Positions 9,830-21,308 of a stretch of 64,000 nt of DNA are shown here, piece by piece. Made by a program: the position numbers and the translations under genes. The notes beneath the pieces are model-generated. The model did not search any database. It worked only from the letters and a program-made list of their open reading frames with translations, and had not been told where the DNA came from. The stretch is taken from positions 186,001 to 250,000 of the forward strand of contig NZ_JACHDA010000006.1 of assembly GCF_014207235.1 (NCBI RefSeq). Reading direction: 5' to 3'. Position 1 is the stretch's first letter. The number at the start of each line of letters is the position of its first letter. The stretch is from Sphingopyxis sp. JAI128. Lineage in GTDB: Bacteria; Pseudomonadota; Alphaproteobacteria; Sphingomonadales; Sphingomonadaceae.

Positions 9830-10605
9830 GCGATCTTATCCTTCCGCGCCGCGAGGCCATCGCGCGCGCAGGCGGCCTTGTGGCCGCAGTGGGGGCGCTG
9901 CCGCTGCTCGCGGGCTGCGATGCGATCAACGAGGCGCCCACGGTCCGCAAGATTTTGTCGATGGGCGAAGAAATGAACCGCGCCAGCCAGCGCGCGCTGA
10001 TGGATCGGGACGCGCTCGCCCGCGAATTTACGCGCGCCGACCTGTCGCCGACCTTCCGCTCGAACGGGACGAAATTGCCGCCGGGCGATGCCTATGCGGC
10101 GCACGCCGCGGCGGGTTTCGTCGACTGGCGCGTGCAGGTCACCGGCCTGGTCGCGCGGCCGCTCTCGCTGTCGATGGCCGATATCCGCGCCATGCCGCAG
10201 CGAACGCAGATCACCCGGCACGACTGCGTCGAAGGGTGGAGCGCGATCGGACAGTGGACCGGGCCGCAGCTCAGCCGCATCCTTGCCGCGGCGGGGGTCA
10301 AGGACAGCGCGCGCTACATCGTCTTCCGCTGCGCCGACCGGCTCGGCGACGCGCTTTATTATGAAAGCTGCGACATGGTCGATGCGCTGCACCCGCAGAC
10401 GATCATGGCGTGGGCGCTCAACGATGAACTGCTCCCGATCGCCAATGGCGCGCCGCTGCGCCTGCGGATCGAGCGGCAACTGGGCTACAAGCACGCCAAA
10501 TATGTGGATACCATCGAGGCGGTTTCGCATCTTGGCCGGATCGGCGCGGGCAAGGGTGGCTATTGGGAAGATCGTATCGATTATGAATGGTATGCGGGAA
10601 TTTGA
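9826..10605 (+). CDS. Molybdopterin-dependent oxidoreductase of the sulfite oxidase fold
   Basis: A 259-residue periplasmic enzyme. The N-terminus LILPRREAIARAGGLVAA resembles a Tat-type signal, and LPLLAGC gives a possible lipobox. The cysteine ligand of molybdenum is in TRHDCVEGWS, and the cofactor pocket is completed by GAPLRLRIERQLGYKHAK and EAVSHL. Together with the upstream cytochrome b it forms a SorAB/MsrPQ/YedYZ-like two-gene redox system; the substrate is unknown. Confidence 0.85.
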   Translation: MSDLILPRREAIARAGGLVAAVGALPLLAGCDAINEAPTVRKILSMGEEMNRASQRALMDRDALAREFTRADLSPTFRSNGTKLPPGDAYAAHAAAGFVDWRVQVTGLVARPLSLSMADIRAMPQRTQITRHDCVEGWSAIGQWTGPQLSRILAAAGVKDSARYIVFRCADRLGDALYYESCDMVDALHPQTIMAWALNDELLPIANGAPLRLRIERQLGYKHAKYVDTIEAVSHLGRIGAGKGGYWEDRIDYEWYAGI

Positions 10606-10645
10606 CCGGAACCATTTCGCGGTACGATTGTTCGGTGGATAAAAT

Positions 10646-11917
10646 ATGTCGATCTTGCGTCCGTTTCTCTCCCGGGTCATGCGTCAGGGGCGGCTGACCG
10701 TCGTCACGCCGGATGGCGTGCGCGAAGACTATGGCCAGCCGGCGCCCGGATTTCCCGAGGTCACCGTCCGTTTCACCAGCCGCCGGGGGATGCGCCGCAT
10801 CATCCTCGACCCCCGGCTGGGCGCCGCCGAAGCGTTCATGGATGGCGAGATGGAGCTGGTTCACGGCGACATCATGGATCTGATCGGCCTGATCCGCATG
10901 AATACGCCATGGGACCGCGGGGCGAAACTGCGCGACAAGACATGGCTGGGCCGCCGCGCCGAATGGGTGAAGACGCGGATCGGTTCGATCAATCGCCAGC
11001 GCCAGTCGCGCGCCAACGTCGAACATCATTACGACATCGGCAACGACCTCTACCGGCTCTTCCTCGACGAGGACATGCAATATAGCTGCGCATACTGGTC
11101 GCGGCCCGACATGACGCTGGAAGCGGCGCAGGCGGCGAAAAAGGCGCATATTGCGGCAAAGCTGGCGCTCGCGCCCGGACAGCGCATCCTCGACATCGGT
11201 TGCGGCTGGGGCGGGATGGCGATCACGCTCGCCAAGCTCGAAGCGGTCGAGGTGCTGGGGATCACGCTATCCGAAGAACAGCTCGCATTGGCCCGACAGC
11301 GCGCCGAGGCGGCGGGAGTGGCGGACCGGGTCCGGTTCGAACTGATCGACTATCGCGACCTTGCTGCGCGTGAGCCGGGCCGGTTCGACCGCATCGTCTC
11401 GGTCGGGATGTTCGAACATGTCGGCGCGGCCAATTTCGAAACCTTCTTTCGCGCTGCGGCCAATCTGATGACCGCCGACGGCGTGATGCTGCTCCACACG
11501 ATCGGCCGTTTCGGCAAGCCGGGGTCGACCGACGCGTTCACGCGCAAATATATCTTCCCCGGCGGCTATATCCCGGCATTGAGCGAGACGCTGGCGGCCA
11601 GCGAGAAAAGCCGGCTGATCGCGACCGACGTCGAGACGCTGCGCCTGCATTATGCGCTGACCCTGCGCCAATGGTATGCGCGCACCTTGGCGCATGAGGA
11701 CGAGATCGTCGCCATGATGGGCGCGCGCTTCTTCCGCATGTGGTGCTTCTATCTCGCCGGGGCGACCGCGGCGTTCGAGAGCGGCGGGATGGGCAATTAC
11801 CAGATACAGTTCGCGCGCAGCCGCCACGCGCTGCCGTTGACGCGCGCCTATATGGCGGAGGCCGAGAGGCGCTATCTTGAGCGTCTGGACCCGGACGGTG
11901 CGCGGGGTCCGGCTTAA
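10646..11917 (+). CDS. cfa: Cyclopropane-fatty-acyl-phospholipid synthase family protein
   Basis: A 423-residue SAM-dependent enzyme that adds a methylene bridge to unsaturated phospholipid acyl chains. It shows VEHHYDIGNDLYRLFLDE, SCAYW, the SAM site LDIGCGWGGM (about residue 180), SVGMFEHVG, and KYIFPGGYIPAL. The N-terminal lipid-binding region is present and the length is normal. It starts 40 bp after the molybdopterin gene and may be co-transcribed. Some relatives only methylate fatty acids, so the exact product is not proven. Confidence 0.85.
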   Translation: MSILRPFLSRVMRQGRLTVVTPDGVREDYGQPAPGFPEVTVRFTSRRGMRRIILDPRLGAAEAFMDGEMELVHGDIMDLIGLIRMNTPWDRGAKLRDKTWLGRRAEWVKTRIGSINRQRQSRANVEHHYDIGNDLYRLFLDEDMQYSCAYWSRPDMTLEAAQAAKKAHIAAKLALAPGQRILDIGCGWGGMAITLAKLEAVEVLGITLSEEQLALARQRAEAAGVADRVRFELIDYRDLAAREPGRFDRIVSVGMFEHVGAANFETFFRAAANLMTADGVMLLHTIGRFGKPGSTDAFTRKYIFPGGYIPALSETLAASEKSRLIATDVETLRLHYALTLRQWYARTLAHEDEIVAMMGARFFRMWCFYLAGATAAFESGGMGNYQIQFARSRHALPLTRAYMAEAERRYLERLDPDGARGPA

Positions 11918-12591
11918 GGGCGGGAAGCCGCCACCGCCTGCGAAGCTGTCCAAAGGTCAGTAAAAGTCAGCCCTGTGCGCCGCCCGATTGGCCGCCGCGG
12001 GGATGCGGGACGCGCCCGGCCGCGATCGCTGGCGCCCACCGGCGGACAAGCGCCTTTTTCTACCATCTGAAAGAGCTGGGACGGAGGCTGGCATAGCCGG
12101 ATATTGTAGGAAAGGCCTTTTTTCAGGCGCCGGCTTTGGAGGATTCCAGACATTCGTCATTCCGGACTTGATCCGGGATCCATCGCAGCGCTGGCGGTCA
12201 TGGAGCCCGGATCAAGTCCGGGATGACGAGGAAAGCGTCGTCCCCATGGCTTCGCCGCAGGGAGGATATCCGTAATCGCCCGTTTCCGGACAACCACATC
12301 GGGTAGCGCGTTCATGACGTCCCAACCCGACCCGACGAGTCGTTCCTTTCTTCCCTGCAACGATATCGCGACAAAGGAGGCAGTTTCGCTTGATATGTCC
12401 CCATCCTTTGTCGCTTTAAGCGCGGCGACGGGCGCCCGGACGGCGCCGGACAGGGATTCGCGCGGGACGTTCGGCAGATTTCGGCCGGCTTTCGCTCGAG
12501 CCGCCAACTCGTTTGTTGCGTCCTATGCGGTTGCGCCTTCCGCGGCGCCCTGCTAGCCGCGCCCGCGTCTTCCCTCGCCAAAGGTGCCAGC
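11918..12591. other. 674-bp intergenic region upstream of argG
   Basis: No credible gene was found. Open frames here lack codon patterns or family motifs and overlap a palindromic repeat (12155-12228). The stretch presumably holds the argG promoter and leader, but no clear -35/-10 pair or riboswitch could be assigned. Confidence 0.5.
12155..12228. repeat. Palindromic intergenic repeat, family A
   Basis: Arms cgtcattccggacttgatcc and its near-complement ggatcaagtccgggatgacg enclose a short loop. The same unit, including its upstream flank (gctttgg...ccagacattcgtcat), recurs at 46113-46223, where the casposon-like element splits it and its last part reappears at 60056-60080. Confidence 0.8.
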
Positions 12592-13809
<1,218 letters not shown>

Positions 13810-14044
13810 TCGAGTCGGCGCTTTGCGGAGCCGGCTTAAATCATCCTAATGACTTGCGCGCCGTTCGGTTCGTCGCGCCGTCCTGCTTCGCCTTGCCGAG
13901 CGGTGGGATTTTTGCGCCCCGCCGTCACCGTCGTTGTCGCCCTTGCCGCGACAGCGGCGGCGCGATGCGGTATTTTTATTCGTGGAGTTCGACAACAGGA
14001 TCGGAACCATCCGGGAGAGGCCGCATTGGGTCACAAGGTGGTTT

Positions 14045-14230
14045 ATGGAAAACACGACGCCGATCGACCCCGCCATTTATGAATGGCGGCCCTGTTCGAT
14101 CCTTCTGCCGCGGATAGCCCTGAAGACGACGCGCTTTGGCACCCGGCTCAGCCTGCTTTTGCCCGGGCGCTATATGGTGCGTCAATCGCGCAGCATGGGG
14201 CGCCGCATTTACCGCAGCTATTCGGCCTGA
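14045..14230 (+). CDS. Possible small basic protein, unrecognised
   Basis: An ATG-initiated frame of 61 codons, rich in Arg, preceded by AAGGTGG only 3 bp away. No family is recognised, and the 527-bp gap between argG and the threonine aldolase gene otherwise shows nothing. The composition could equally come from non-coding high-GC DNA. Confidence 0.3.
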   Translation: MENTTPIDPAIYEWRPCSILLPRIALKTTRFGTRLSLLLPGRYMVRQSRSMGRRIYRSYSA

Positions 14231-14335
14231 GGAGAAGGGGCGGGACAGGGGCCGCAGAGGCGGTCGATCCGCCGGGCGGCGTGCAGCCGAAATCAAGGGT
14301 TAGCAGGGCAGCGCGACTGCGCTAAGGCGCGAATC

Positions 14336-15346
14336 GTGACTGCGACCCGATTTTTCTCCGACAATGCTGCGACGGTGCATCCTCTGGTGATGGAAGCGCT
14401 GGCCGCCGCCAATCATGTCGATACCGCCTATGACGGCGACGCGCTCAGCCAGTCGCTCGATGCCGCCTTTTCGGACCTGTTCGAAACGAACTGCGAAGTC
14501 GTGTGGATCCCGACCGGCACCGCGGCGAACAGCATCATCCTGGCGCATTTCGTGCGACCGTGGCAAGGCATCCTCTGTTACGAGGAAGCCCATATCGAAG
14601 TCGATGAATGCGGGGCGCCGACCTTTTATTCGGGCGGCGCGAAGTTGATGACCGTGCCGGGGCGTGGGGCAAAGATCGACACCGAAGCGCTGAAGGCGCG
14701 TATCGCCGGAATCCGCAAGGATGTGCACCAGGTGCAGCCCGCCGCGATCAGCATCACCAACGCGACCGAATATGGCCTCGCCTGGCGCGCAGCGGAGATC
14801 GGCGAGATCAGCGAAATCGCCAAGGGTAGCGACATGAAACTGCATATGGACGGCGCGCGCTTTGCCAATGCTGTCGCCTATCTCGATCGCGCGCCGGCCG
14901 ACGTCACCTGGCGCGCCGGGGTCGATGCGCTGTCCTTCGGCTTCACCAAAAATGGGGCGATGATGGCCGAAGCGATCGTCTTTTTCGGCGGCAGCGGCGG
15001 CCCGGGCGTTCGCGAACTCAAGAAGCGCGGCGGCCACCTGCTCAGCAAGGGGCGCTTCGTCGCGGCGCAGATCCGGGCGATGCTGAAAGACGATCTGTGG
15101 CTGGCGAATGCCCGCGCGGCCAACGCCGGCGCCGCCAAGCTCGCGGCGGCATGCGGCAGCCGCTTGATGTATCCGGTCGAGGCGAACGAGCTGTTCGTTC
15201 GCCTCACCGCCGAAGAGGCCGCGAAGCTGCGCGCCGCAGGGTTCGACTTTTATGACTGGGGCGAAGGGGCGGCTCGGCTTGTCGTCAGCTGGGACCAGGA
15301 TGCGCAGGCGGTCGCGCCGCTGGCAGCCGCGATCGGCTCGCTATGA
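14336..15346 (+). CDS. ltaE: Low-specificity L-threonine aldolase family PLP enzyme
   Basis: A 336-residue fold-type I PLP enzyme of the beta-eliminating lyase family, expected to cleave threonine to glycine and acetaldehyde. It has FFSDNAATVHP near the N-terminus, HMDGARFANA, and the lysine loop SFGFTKNGAMMAE. The start is a GTG at 14336. It overlaps the downstream transporter by 4 bp (ATGA). Confidence 0.87.
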   Translation: MTATRFFSDNAATVHPLVMEALAAANHVDTAYDGDALSQSLDAAFSDLFETNCEVVWIPTGTAANSIILAHFVRPWQGILCYEEAHIEVDECGAPTFYSGGAKLMTVPGRGAKIDTEALKARIAGIRKDVHQVQPAAISITNATEYGLAWRAAEIGEISEIAKGSDMKLHMDGARFANAVAYLDRAPADVTWRAGVDALSFGFTKNGAMMAEAIVFFGGSGGPGVRELKKRGGHLLSKGRFVAAQIRAMLKDDLWLANARAANAGAAKLAAACGSRLMYPVEANELFVRLTAEEAAKLRAAGFDFYDWGEGAARLVVSWDQDAQAVAPLAAAIGSL

Positions 15347-16311
15347 CCAGCGAGCAGCCGACGCTGCTCAGTCCGCGTATCCTGCTGCCTTTTGCGCTGG
15401 TGACGCTGATCTGGGGCTCGACATGGATCGTCATCAAGGGTCAGCTCGGGATCGTGCCGCCCAGCTGGTCGGTGACCTATCGCTTTGCGGTCGCGGCGGT
15501 CGCGATGTTCGCATTTGCGATGGTGCGCCGCGAACATTTGCTGCTCGATTTCCGCGCGATGGCGTTTGCGGCGGTGCTCGGCGTCGCGCAGTTCACCTTC
15601 AACTTCAATTTCGTCTATCGCGCCGAGCAGCATATCACTTCGGGGCTCGTCGCGGTGCTGTTCGCGCTGCTCATCGTTCCCAATACGCTCCTTGGCCGCG
15701 CGTTCCTCAAGACGCCGCTCGAGCGCCGCTTTCTGGCCGGGGCGGGGATCGCGATCGTCGGCGTCGGGCTGATGATCCTTCACGAATATCGCGTTGCCGC
15801 GGTCGGCGCGGACGAGGTACTGATCGGCACCACGCTGACCCTTGCCGGCGTGCTGAGCGCATCGACCGCGAATATCATGCAGGGAACGCGCATGGCCCGC
15901 TCGCAGCCGATGGTGGTGATGATCGCCTGGGCAATGCTGTTCGGCGCGATCGCCGACGGCTGCTATGCGTGGGCGACGACGGGTCCGCCGGCGATCGAGC
16001 CCACCGCCGCCTATGTCGGCGGGGTCCTTTATCTGGGCATCGTCGCGAGCGCGGTGACCTTTCCGCTCTATTTCAACGTTATCCGGGCCGTCGGACCGGG
16101 GCAGGCCGCCTGGTCGAGCGTGCTGATCCCGATCATCGCGATGGGTTTTTCGACCGCGTTCGAAAATTATCGTTGGGCGGCGCTGTCGATCGCGGGCGGC
16201 ATCGCCGCGCTCATCGGGCTGGGAATCGCGGTCGCGCGGCGTCCCGAGCGGCCATCGGTCAGCGGCAACAGCGTTTCGATGCCGGTACCGCCGGAAGAGC
16301 AGTTGCCATAA
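15343..16311 (+). CDS. EamA/DMT-family transporter
   Basis: A 322-residue inner-membrane protein with ten hydrophobic segments in two EamA repeats. The first begins FALVTLIWGSTWIVIK, and the second has the VLYLGIVASAVTFPLYF pattern. The family exports amino acids and other small metabolites. Its coupling to threonine aldolase suggests amino-acid export, but that is inference. Confidence 0.85.
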   Translation: MTSEQPTLLSPRILLPFALVTLIWGSTWIVIKGQLGIVPPSWSVTYRFAVAAVAMFAFAMVRREHLLLDFRAMAFAAVLGVAQFTFNFNFVYRAEQHITSGLVAVLFALLIVPNTLLGRAFLKTPLERRFLAGAGIAIVGVGLMILHEYRVAAVGADEVLIGTTLTLAGVLSASTANIMQGTRMARSQPMVVMIAWAMLFGAIADGCYAWATTGPPAIEPTAAYVGGVLYLGIVASAVTFPLYFNVIRAVGPGQAAWSSVLIPIIAMGFSTAFENYRWAALSIAGGIAALIGLGIAVARRPERPSVSGNSVSMPVPPEEQLP

Positions 16312-16337
16312 CTGTATTGCCGTAATAATACGGCTGC

Positions 16338-17603
16338 ATGAGGATATTCGCCAGCACGCTTTTGCTTCTCGCCGCGATTCCGGGCGCACCGGCTTTGGCC
16401 CAGTCGGCCTGCCTGCCGGGCGCTTATGCCGCCCCCGACGGCGATTTCGTCGTTCTCGTCGAGCTGCCCACAATTCCCGCGCCCGGGTTGCGCTATCTGT
16501 TTCGCGATGGTCGCCGGGGCGCCACCTCCGACGCGAATGCACCGCTGGCCTGCAATGCCGATGGCGTGACGGTGAAAGGCGCGGCGTGGCAACCGATTGC
16601 GTTCCGCGAGACGCCGGCGAATTTCGACAGCGCCGGCACGCGGATGACCGGCATGCTGATCGAACCGCCGGGGGTCGATCCGAAGCGCCCGCTCGTGGTC
16701 ATGGTCCACGGGTCGGAACGCAGTTCGCCGATCGGGGGACTTTATGGCTATGCGATGGCGGCGCAGGGGATATCGGTCTTCGTTTACGATAAGCGCGGAA
16801 CGGGTGGGTCGGACGGCGAATATACCCAGAATTTCGAGCTGCTGGGTGCCGATGCGGCGAAAGCGCTCGACACCGCCCGGGGCATGGCGGCGGGCCGCTA
16901 TGGCCGTGCCGGATTCTTTGGCGGCAGCCAGGGCGGCTGGGTCGCGCCGCTGGCAGCGACGCGGACCAAGGCCGATTTTGTCGCGGTCGGCTTTGGCCTT
17001 GTCGCCTCGCCGATCGAGGAAGACCGCGAGCAGATGATTTCGGAGGTCCGCGCGGCGGGGTTGGGCAAGGATGCCGAATCGCTGGTCACACGCCTGTCGC
17101 AGGCGACCGCCAGCCTCCTGCTCTCAGACTTCCGCACCGGCTATGACGCGCTCGACGCCGTGCGGCGCGAGATGGCGGACAAGCCTTGGCCGGCAAAGAT
17201 CGAGGGCGAATATAGCGGCGCGATCGCGCGCATGCCGAACGAGGAGCTTCGGCGAATCGGCGCCGCGCGTTTCGACAATCTCGAACTGATCTGGGACTAT
17301 GACGCCGTGGCGGCGTTGAGGAAGCTCGATACGCCGCTGCTGTGGGTGCTTGCGGGCGAGGACCGCGAGGCGCCGATCGAAACGACGCGCGGCGCGCTGC
17401 TCGGCCTCGCGAAGGACGGCAAGCCGTTCGACGTGTATCTGTTCCCCGACACCGATCACGGCATGTTCGAATACAGGACCAATGCCGACGGATCGCGTAG
17501 CGCGACGCGTATTACCGACGGCTATCTCAAGCTGCTCGGCGACTGGATCAAGGGCAAGGCGCGCGGACCCTATGGCCGTTCGGAGAATCTCACCCCGCGC
17601 TGA
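16338..17603 (+). CDS. Secreted alpha/beta hydrolase
   Basis: A 421-residue protein with a clear signal peptide ([22 protein letters not shown], cleavage after the second AxA-like site). The hydrolase domain has the oxyanion [17 protein letters not shown], the nucleophile elbow FGGSQGG and a C-terminal DTDHGMF histidine. It is probably a periplasmic esterase or peptidase-like acyl hydrolase with an unknown substrate. Its 3' end overlaps convergent murA by 14 bp. Confidence 0.82.
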   Translation: MRIFASTLLLLAAIPGAPALAQSACLPGAYAAPDGDFVVLVELPTIPAPGLRYLFRDGRRGATSDANAPLACNADGVTVKGAAWQPIAFRETPANFDSAGTRMTGMLIEPPGVDPKRPLVVMVHGSERSSPIGGLYGYAMAAQGISVFVYDKRGTGGSDGEYTQNFELLGADAAKALDTARGMAAGRYGRAGFFGGSQGGWVAPLAATRTKADFVAVGFGLVASPIEEDREQMISEVRAAGLGKDAESLVTRLSQATASLLLSDFRTGYDALDAVRREMADKPWPAKIEGEYSGAIARMPNEELRRIGAARFDNLELIWDYDAVAALRKLDTPLLWVLAGEDREAPIETTRGALLGLAKDGKPFDVYLFPDTDHGMFEYRTNADGSRSATRITDGYLKLLGDWIKGKARGPYGRSENLTPR

Positions 17604-18873
17604 TCCGCTCGATATCGGCGCCGACGGCCTGCAGCTTTTCCTCCAGCCGCTCGTAACCGCGATCGAGGTGATAGACGCGGTTGACCTCGGTTTGCCCCTG
17701 CGCGGCCAGGCCAGCGATGATCAGGCTCATCGATGCGCGGAGGTCGGTCGCCATGACCGGCGCACCGACCAGATGGTCGACGCCGCGTACGACAGCGCTG
17801 CGGCCGCGCACGTCGATGTCGCAGCCCATGCGCGCGAGTTCGGGAACGTGCATGTAGCGATTCTCGAAAATGGTTTCGGTGAATAGCGATGCGCCTTTGC
17901 CGAGCGTCGCCATCGCCATGAATTGCGCCTGCATGTCGGTCGCAAAGCCGGGGTAGGGCGCGGTCGACAGCGTGACGGGTTCGGCGCGGCCCGACATGGC
18001 GACGCGGATGCCGCCCTTCGTATCCTCGACCGTCGCGCCCGCCTGGCGGAGCGCGGCAAGCGTCGCGTCCATCTCGTCCGCCTTCGCGCCGACCAGTTCG
18101 ACATCGCCCTCGGTAATGACCGCGGCGCAGGCGTAGCTGCCGGCCTCGATCCGGTCGGCCATGACGCGATAGGTGGCACCGTGGAGGCGGTCGACGCCCT
18201 CGATCGTCAACGTTTCGGTGCCGATGCCGTCGATATGCGCGCCCATCGCGACGAGGCAGTTGCACAGATCGACGATCTCGGGCTCGCGCGCGGCGTTTTC
18301 GAGGACGCAGGTGCCCTTGGCGAGCACCGCGGCCATGACGGCGTTTTCCGTGGCGCCGACCGAGACGACGGGAAAGGTGAATTTGCCGCCCGTCAGGCGC
18401 CCGCCGGGTGCGACGGCCTTCACATAGCCTGAAGCCAGCTCGATTTCGGCGCCAAAGGCCTCGAGCGCTTTCAGGTGGAGGTCGATCGGGCGGTTGCCGA
18501 TCGCGCAGCCGCCGGGAAGCGATACGGTCGCTTCGCCCGCGCGCGCGAGCAGCGGGCCGAGCACGAGGATCGAGGCGCGCATCTTGCGGACGATGTCATA
18601 AGGCGCGACGGTCGAGGTCAGCGTCGTCGCGCGCGCGGTCATCACGCGGCCAAAATCCTCGGGCCGCGATCCCTCGATCGTCGTCGAGCAGCCGAGCTGG
18701 TTGAGCAAATGCCCGAAGCCGTCGACGTCGGCGAGGCGCGGCAAGTTCCTGAGCGTCAGCGGCTCGTCGGTCAGCAAGGCGCAGGGCAGCAGGGTGAGCG
18801 CCGCATTCTTGGCACCGCTGATGGGAATACGGCCCTTGAGTCGCTGGCCGCCGCGAATGACGATTTGATCCAT
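17590..18873 (-). CDS. murA: UDP-N-acetylglucosamine 1-carboxyvinyltransferase
   Basis: A 427-residue MurA, the first committed enzyme of peptidoglycan precursor synthesis, which transfers enolpyruvate from PEP to UDP-GlcNAc. The KNAAL motif (22-26) is present. The catalytic cysteine is in [12 protein letters not shown] (about C123, equivalent to E. coli C115), so fosfomycin sensitivity is expected at the target level. Full length; cytoplasmic. Confidence 0.96.
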   Translation of the reverse strand: MDQIVIRGGQRLKGRIPISGAKNAALTLLPCALLTDEPLTLRNLPRLADVDGFGHLLNQLGCSTTIEGSRPEDFGRVMTARATTLTSTVAPYDIVRKMRASILVLGPLLARAGEATVSLPGGCAIGNRPIDLHLKALEAFGAEIELASGYVKAVAPGGRLTGGKFTFPVVSVGATENAVMAAVLAKGTCVLENAAREPEIVDLCNCLVAMGAHIDGIGTETLTIEGVDRLHGATYRVMADRIEAGSYACAAVITEGDVELVGAKADEMDATLAALRQAGATVEDTKGGIRVAMSGRAEPVTLSTAPYPGFATDMQAQFMAMATLGKGASLFTETIFENRYMHVPELARMGCDIDVRGRSAVVRGVDHLVGAPVMATDLRASMSLIIAGLAAQGQTEVNRVYHLDRGYERLEEKLQAVGADIERISAG

Positions 18874-19091
18874 CGGCCGTCTTTAGCGCATGCGCGGGGC
18901 CGTGCAAGCGGACTAGCTATGCGGCAGGCGCGCCGGGGCCGCCGAACCCGCAGGAGAGAATATCATGGTTAAATGCGCATCGGCCCGCCTTGTTTTGATC
19001 GTGGCGTTAGACAGGAAATTATGAAACTATCGCGCGAAGATCGCAGAACAGGGGCTTGCGACGAAACAGGTTCAACCGGGGAGACAAGGGC

Positions 19092-20045
19092 ATGCGCAAT
19101 CCAGTCGTCACAGCCGTTACGACGGCCTCGCTTATCGCGTCGCAAATAGCGATTCCGGCCTTTGCACAAACGACCACCTATCCTTATCCGATGCCCAAGC
19201 CGCAGCTGGGATATGATCGGGACTATGCGGGGACTATCCGCTGCGAATCCTATGGCAATCGCCAACAGCGCTGCACCGTGCGGACCGACAATCGCGTCGA
19301 TTTGACGCGGGTGATCGGCGGGCGTTGCTCGAAAGGACGCGACTGGGGGTTCGACGCCAACCAGATCTGGGTGTCGGGCGGTTGCCGCGCCGAATTCCGC
19401 TATGGCTATGCTGGCGGCTATCCCGGGGGTGATTTTGCGGGCACGCTGAACTGCGAATCGTGGCAATATCGCTATGAGCAGTGCAATGTGCGCACCGACA
19501 ATCGCGTCGAGCTGACACGAAAGATCGCGGGCAAGTGCAATGCCGGACGCCAGTGGGGCTACACCAATGATTATATATGGGTCGACAAGGGATGCCGCGC
19601 CCAGTTCGGCTATGGCTATCGCAACACGCGCCCCCCCGAAAAGGACAAGGGGCCGAGTACGGGGCTGATCATCGGGGGTATCGTTGTGGCCGGCGGGTTG
19701 CTCGCGCTGCTCGCAAGCCAGAAAAAGAAGAAGGCGGACGGCACCGCTGACGAAAGCGTGACGACGCATCCGCCGCAGGGCCCGGCGACGCTCAGCGCAA
19801 ACCTGAGCGGTCTGCCGAGTGGATCGCGGCCTTCGGTCCAGAATTGCATGACCGATGCCGCCCGGCAGATCGGGATCACCGGGGGCACGCGGCTGTCGTA
19901 CGACCGGCTGATCCATCTCGAGCAGGGCAATGGCGGCTGGCGTATCCGCGCGGCGATGACCGCTACCTATCCCGACGGAGCGAAGCAGATCGAAATGTAT
20001 TGCCGCGCGACGCCGAGCGATATCATCCAGCTCGACTTTAGCTGA
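19092..20045 (+). CDS. Exported DUF3011 protein with two repeats and one membrane helix
   Basis: A 317-residue protein from an ATG at 19092, preceded by GGGGAGA. A signal peptide ends at AFA-QTT. Two copies of a cysteine-containing repeat (RCESYGNRQQRCTV..., then NCESWQYRYEQCNV...), each ending ...GCRA, match DUF3011. A Gly-rich transmembrane helix (LIIGGIVVAGGLLALLA) and KKKK follow, then a C-terminal domain with two further Cys. The role is unknown; it is an envelope protein. Confidence 0.75.
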   Translation: MRNPVVTAVTTASLIASQIAIPAFAQTTTYPYPMPKPQLGYDRDYAGTIRCESYGNRQQRCTVRTDNRVDLTRVIGGRCSKGRDWGFDANQIWVSGGCRAEFRYGYAGGYPGGDFAGTLNCESWQYRYEQCNVRTDNRVELTRKIAGKCNAGRQWGYTNDYIWVDKGCRAQFGYGYRNTRPPEKDKGPSTGLIIGGIVVAGGLLALLASQKKKKADGTADESVTTHPPQGPATLSANLSGLPSGSRPSVQNCMTDAARQIGITGGTRLSYDRLIHLEQGNGGWRIRAAMTATYPDGAKQIEMYCRATPSDIIQLDFS

Positions 20046-20104
20046 CGACTGGCGGCCGGCGGGCGAGCAAAGGGTCGCTTTTGGTTGGTGAGCGGACACT
20101 AATA

Positions 20105-20284
20105 TCCTCCCTGTCGCGAAGCGATGAGGAGGGGGACGGCTCGCGTAGCGAGTGGTGGAGGGGCCGCGTTAAGCCCCTACGTCAGCGCTTCGCGCCTCCC
20201 CATGCCTGGGGTACAGGGAGGATCTTATGGCAACTATCGGTCGAAATCGGCCAATCCTCCCCATGGTTTCGCCACAGGGAGGAT
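20105..20284. repeat. Intergenic repeat family B (cctccctg...cagggagg), copy 1 plus a half copy
   Basis: The unit begins cctccctg, contains gaggagggggac and agtggtggagg, then gtcagcgcttcgcg, and ends cagggaggat (20105-20223). A second terminal arm, tcctccccatggtttcgcca through cagggaggat, follows at 20253-20284. Related copies lie at 30737-30870 and 39572-39750. It fills the gap between the DUF3011 gene and the next transporter. Confidence 0.75.
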
Positions 20285-20387
20285 CGAACGTCCACCTCCG
20301 GTCGCTGGCCGTCATCCACCCCGATTGCATCTTTCGTTCGAACCGTGAAAGACGGGAGCGCGTTTGGGCAAGGGGGATGGGGACAGC

Positions 20388-21308
20388 ATGGTGAAAAACG
20401 TGGGTCCTGCGGCGGCAATCTGGTCGCGTGCCTATCCGCTGCTCACGGTGACGGCGCTGTTCTGGGCGGGCAATTCGATCGTCGGCCGCGCGGCGCGCGA
20501 CCTTGTGCCGCCGGCTGCCTTGTCCTTCTGGCGCTGGACGTTCGCCCTCGTGCTGCTTTTGCCGCTCGCCTGGCCACATCTGAAGCGCGACTGGCCCGCG
20601 ATCCGCGCGAATTGGAGGATCGTCGCGCTGCTCGGCGCGCTGGCGATCGGGTCTTTCAACATCCTGCTCTATACGGGCTTGCAGAACACGACCGCGCTCA
20701 ATTCGATGCTGATCCAGTCGGCGCTGCCCGCGCTCGTGCTGATTGTCGGCGCAGTCGTGATGGGCGATCGCACCAGCCCGCGCCAGATTGCGGGCGTTGC
20801 CGTCTCGCTCGCCGGCGTGCTCGCGATTATCGCGCGCGGCGATCCGGCGATATTACTGGAGCTCCGGCTCAATATCGGCGATGCGATCATCGGCGGCGCG
20901 GTGATGATCTGGGCGCTCTATTCGGTGCTGCTGCGTCGCCGCCCGGCGGTGCATCCGCTGAGCTTTCTCGCGGCGTCGATGGTCGTCGGCATCGCGGTAA
21001 TCGCGCCCTTTTACCTGCACGAGCTCTGGTCGGGGCGGCTGATCGTTCCGGCAGCGGGCAGCGCGCTTGCCATCGCCTATGTGTCGGTCTTCCCCTCCTT
21101 CCTCGCCTATCTCTTCTTCAATCGCGGGGTCGAGCTGATCGGATCGGCGGCGACGGGGCAATATATGAACGTGATGCCGCTGATGGGCGCGGGACTCGCG
21201 ATGCTGTTCCTCGGCGAGACGCTGCGCCTGTTCCATGTCGCCGGGCTGGCGCTGATCGTCGCCGGCATTCTGGTTGCGGGTCGTGCGCCGGCTGCGGCGC
21301 AAGCCTAG
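20388..21308 (+). CDS. EamA/DMT-family transporter
   Basis: A 306-residue protein with ten hydrophobic helices in two EamA halves, beginning LLTVTALFWAGNSIVGRAA and with VSVFPSFLAYLFFNRGVELIG in the second. ATG 20388 follows GGGGA; a TTG 24 bp upstream is less likely. It is a second, distinct drug/metabolite carrier in the window. Substrate unknown. Confidence 0.85.
   Translation: MVKNVGPAAAIWSRAYPLLTVTALFWAGNSIVGRAARDLVPPAALSFWRWTFALVLLLPLAWPHLKRDWPAIRANWRIVALLGALAIGSFNILLYTGLQNTTALNSMLIQSALPALVLIVGAVVMGDRTSPRQIAGVAVSLAGVLAIIARGDPAILLELRLNIGDAIIGGAVMIWALYSVLLRRRPAVHPLSFLAASMVVGIAVIAPFYLHELWSGRLIVPAAGSALAIAYVSVFPSFLAYLFFNRGVELIGSAATGQYMNVMPLMGAGLAMLFLGETLRLFHVAGLALIVAGILVAGRAPAAAQA

Noticed and set aside
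12314..12556. 80-codon frame upstream of argG
   Set aside because: No family, no ribosome site, in a region with a palindromic repeat; more likely leader DNA.
14045..14230. Firm gene call for the small basic frame after argG
   Set aside because: Kept only at low confidence because there is no recognisable domain and only a weak, badly spaced ribosome site.
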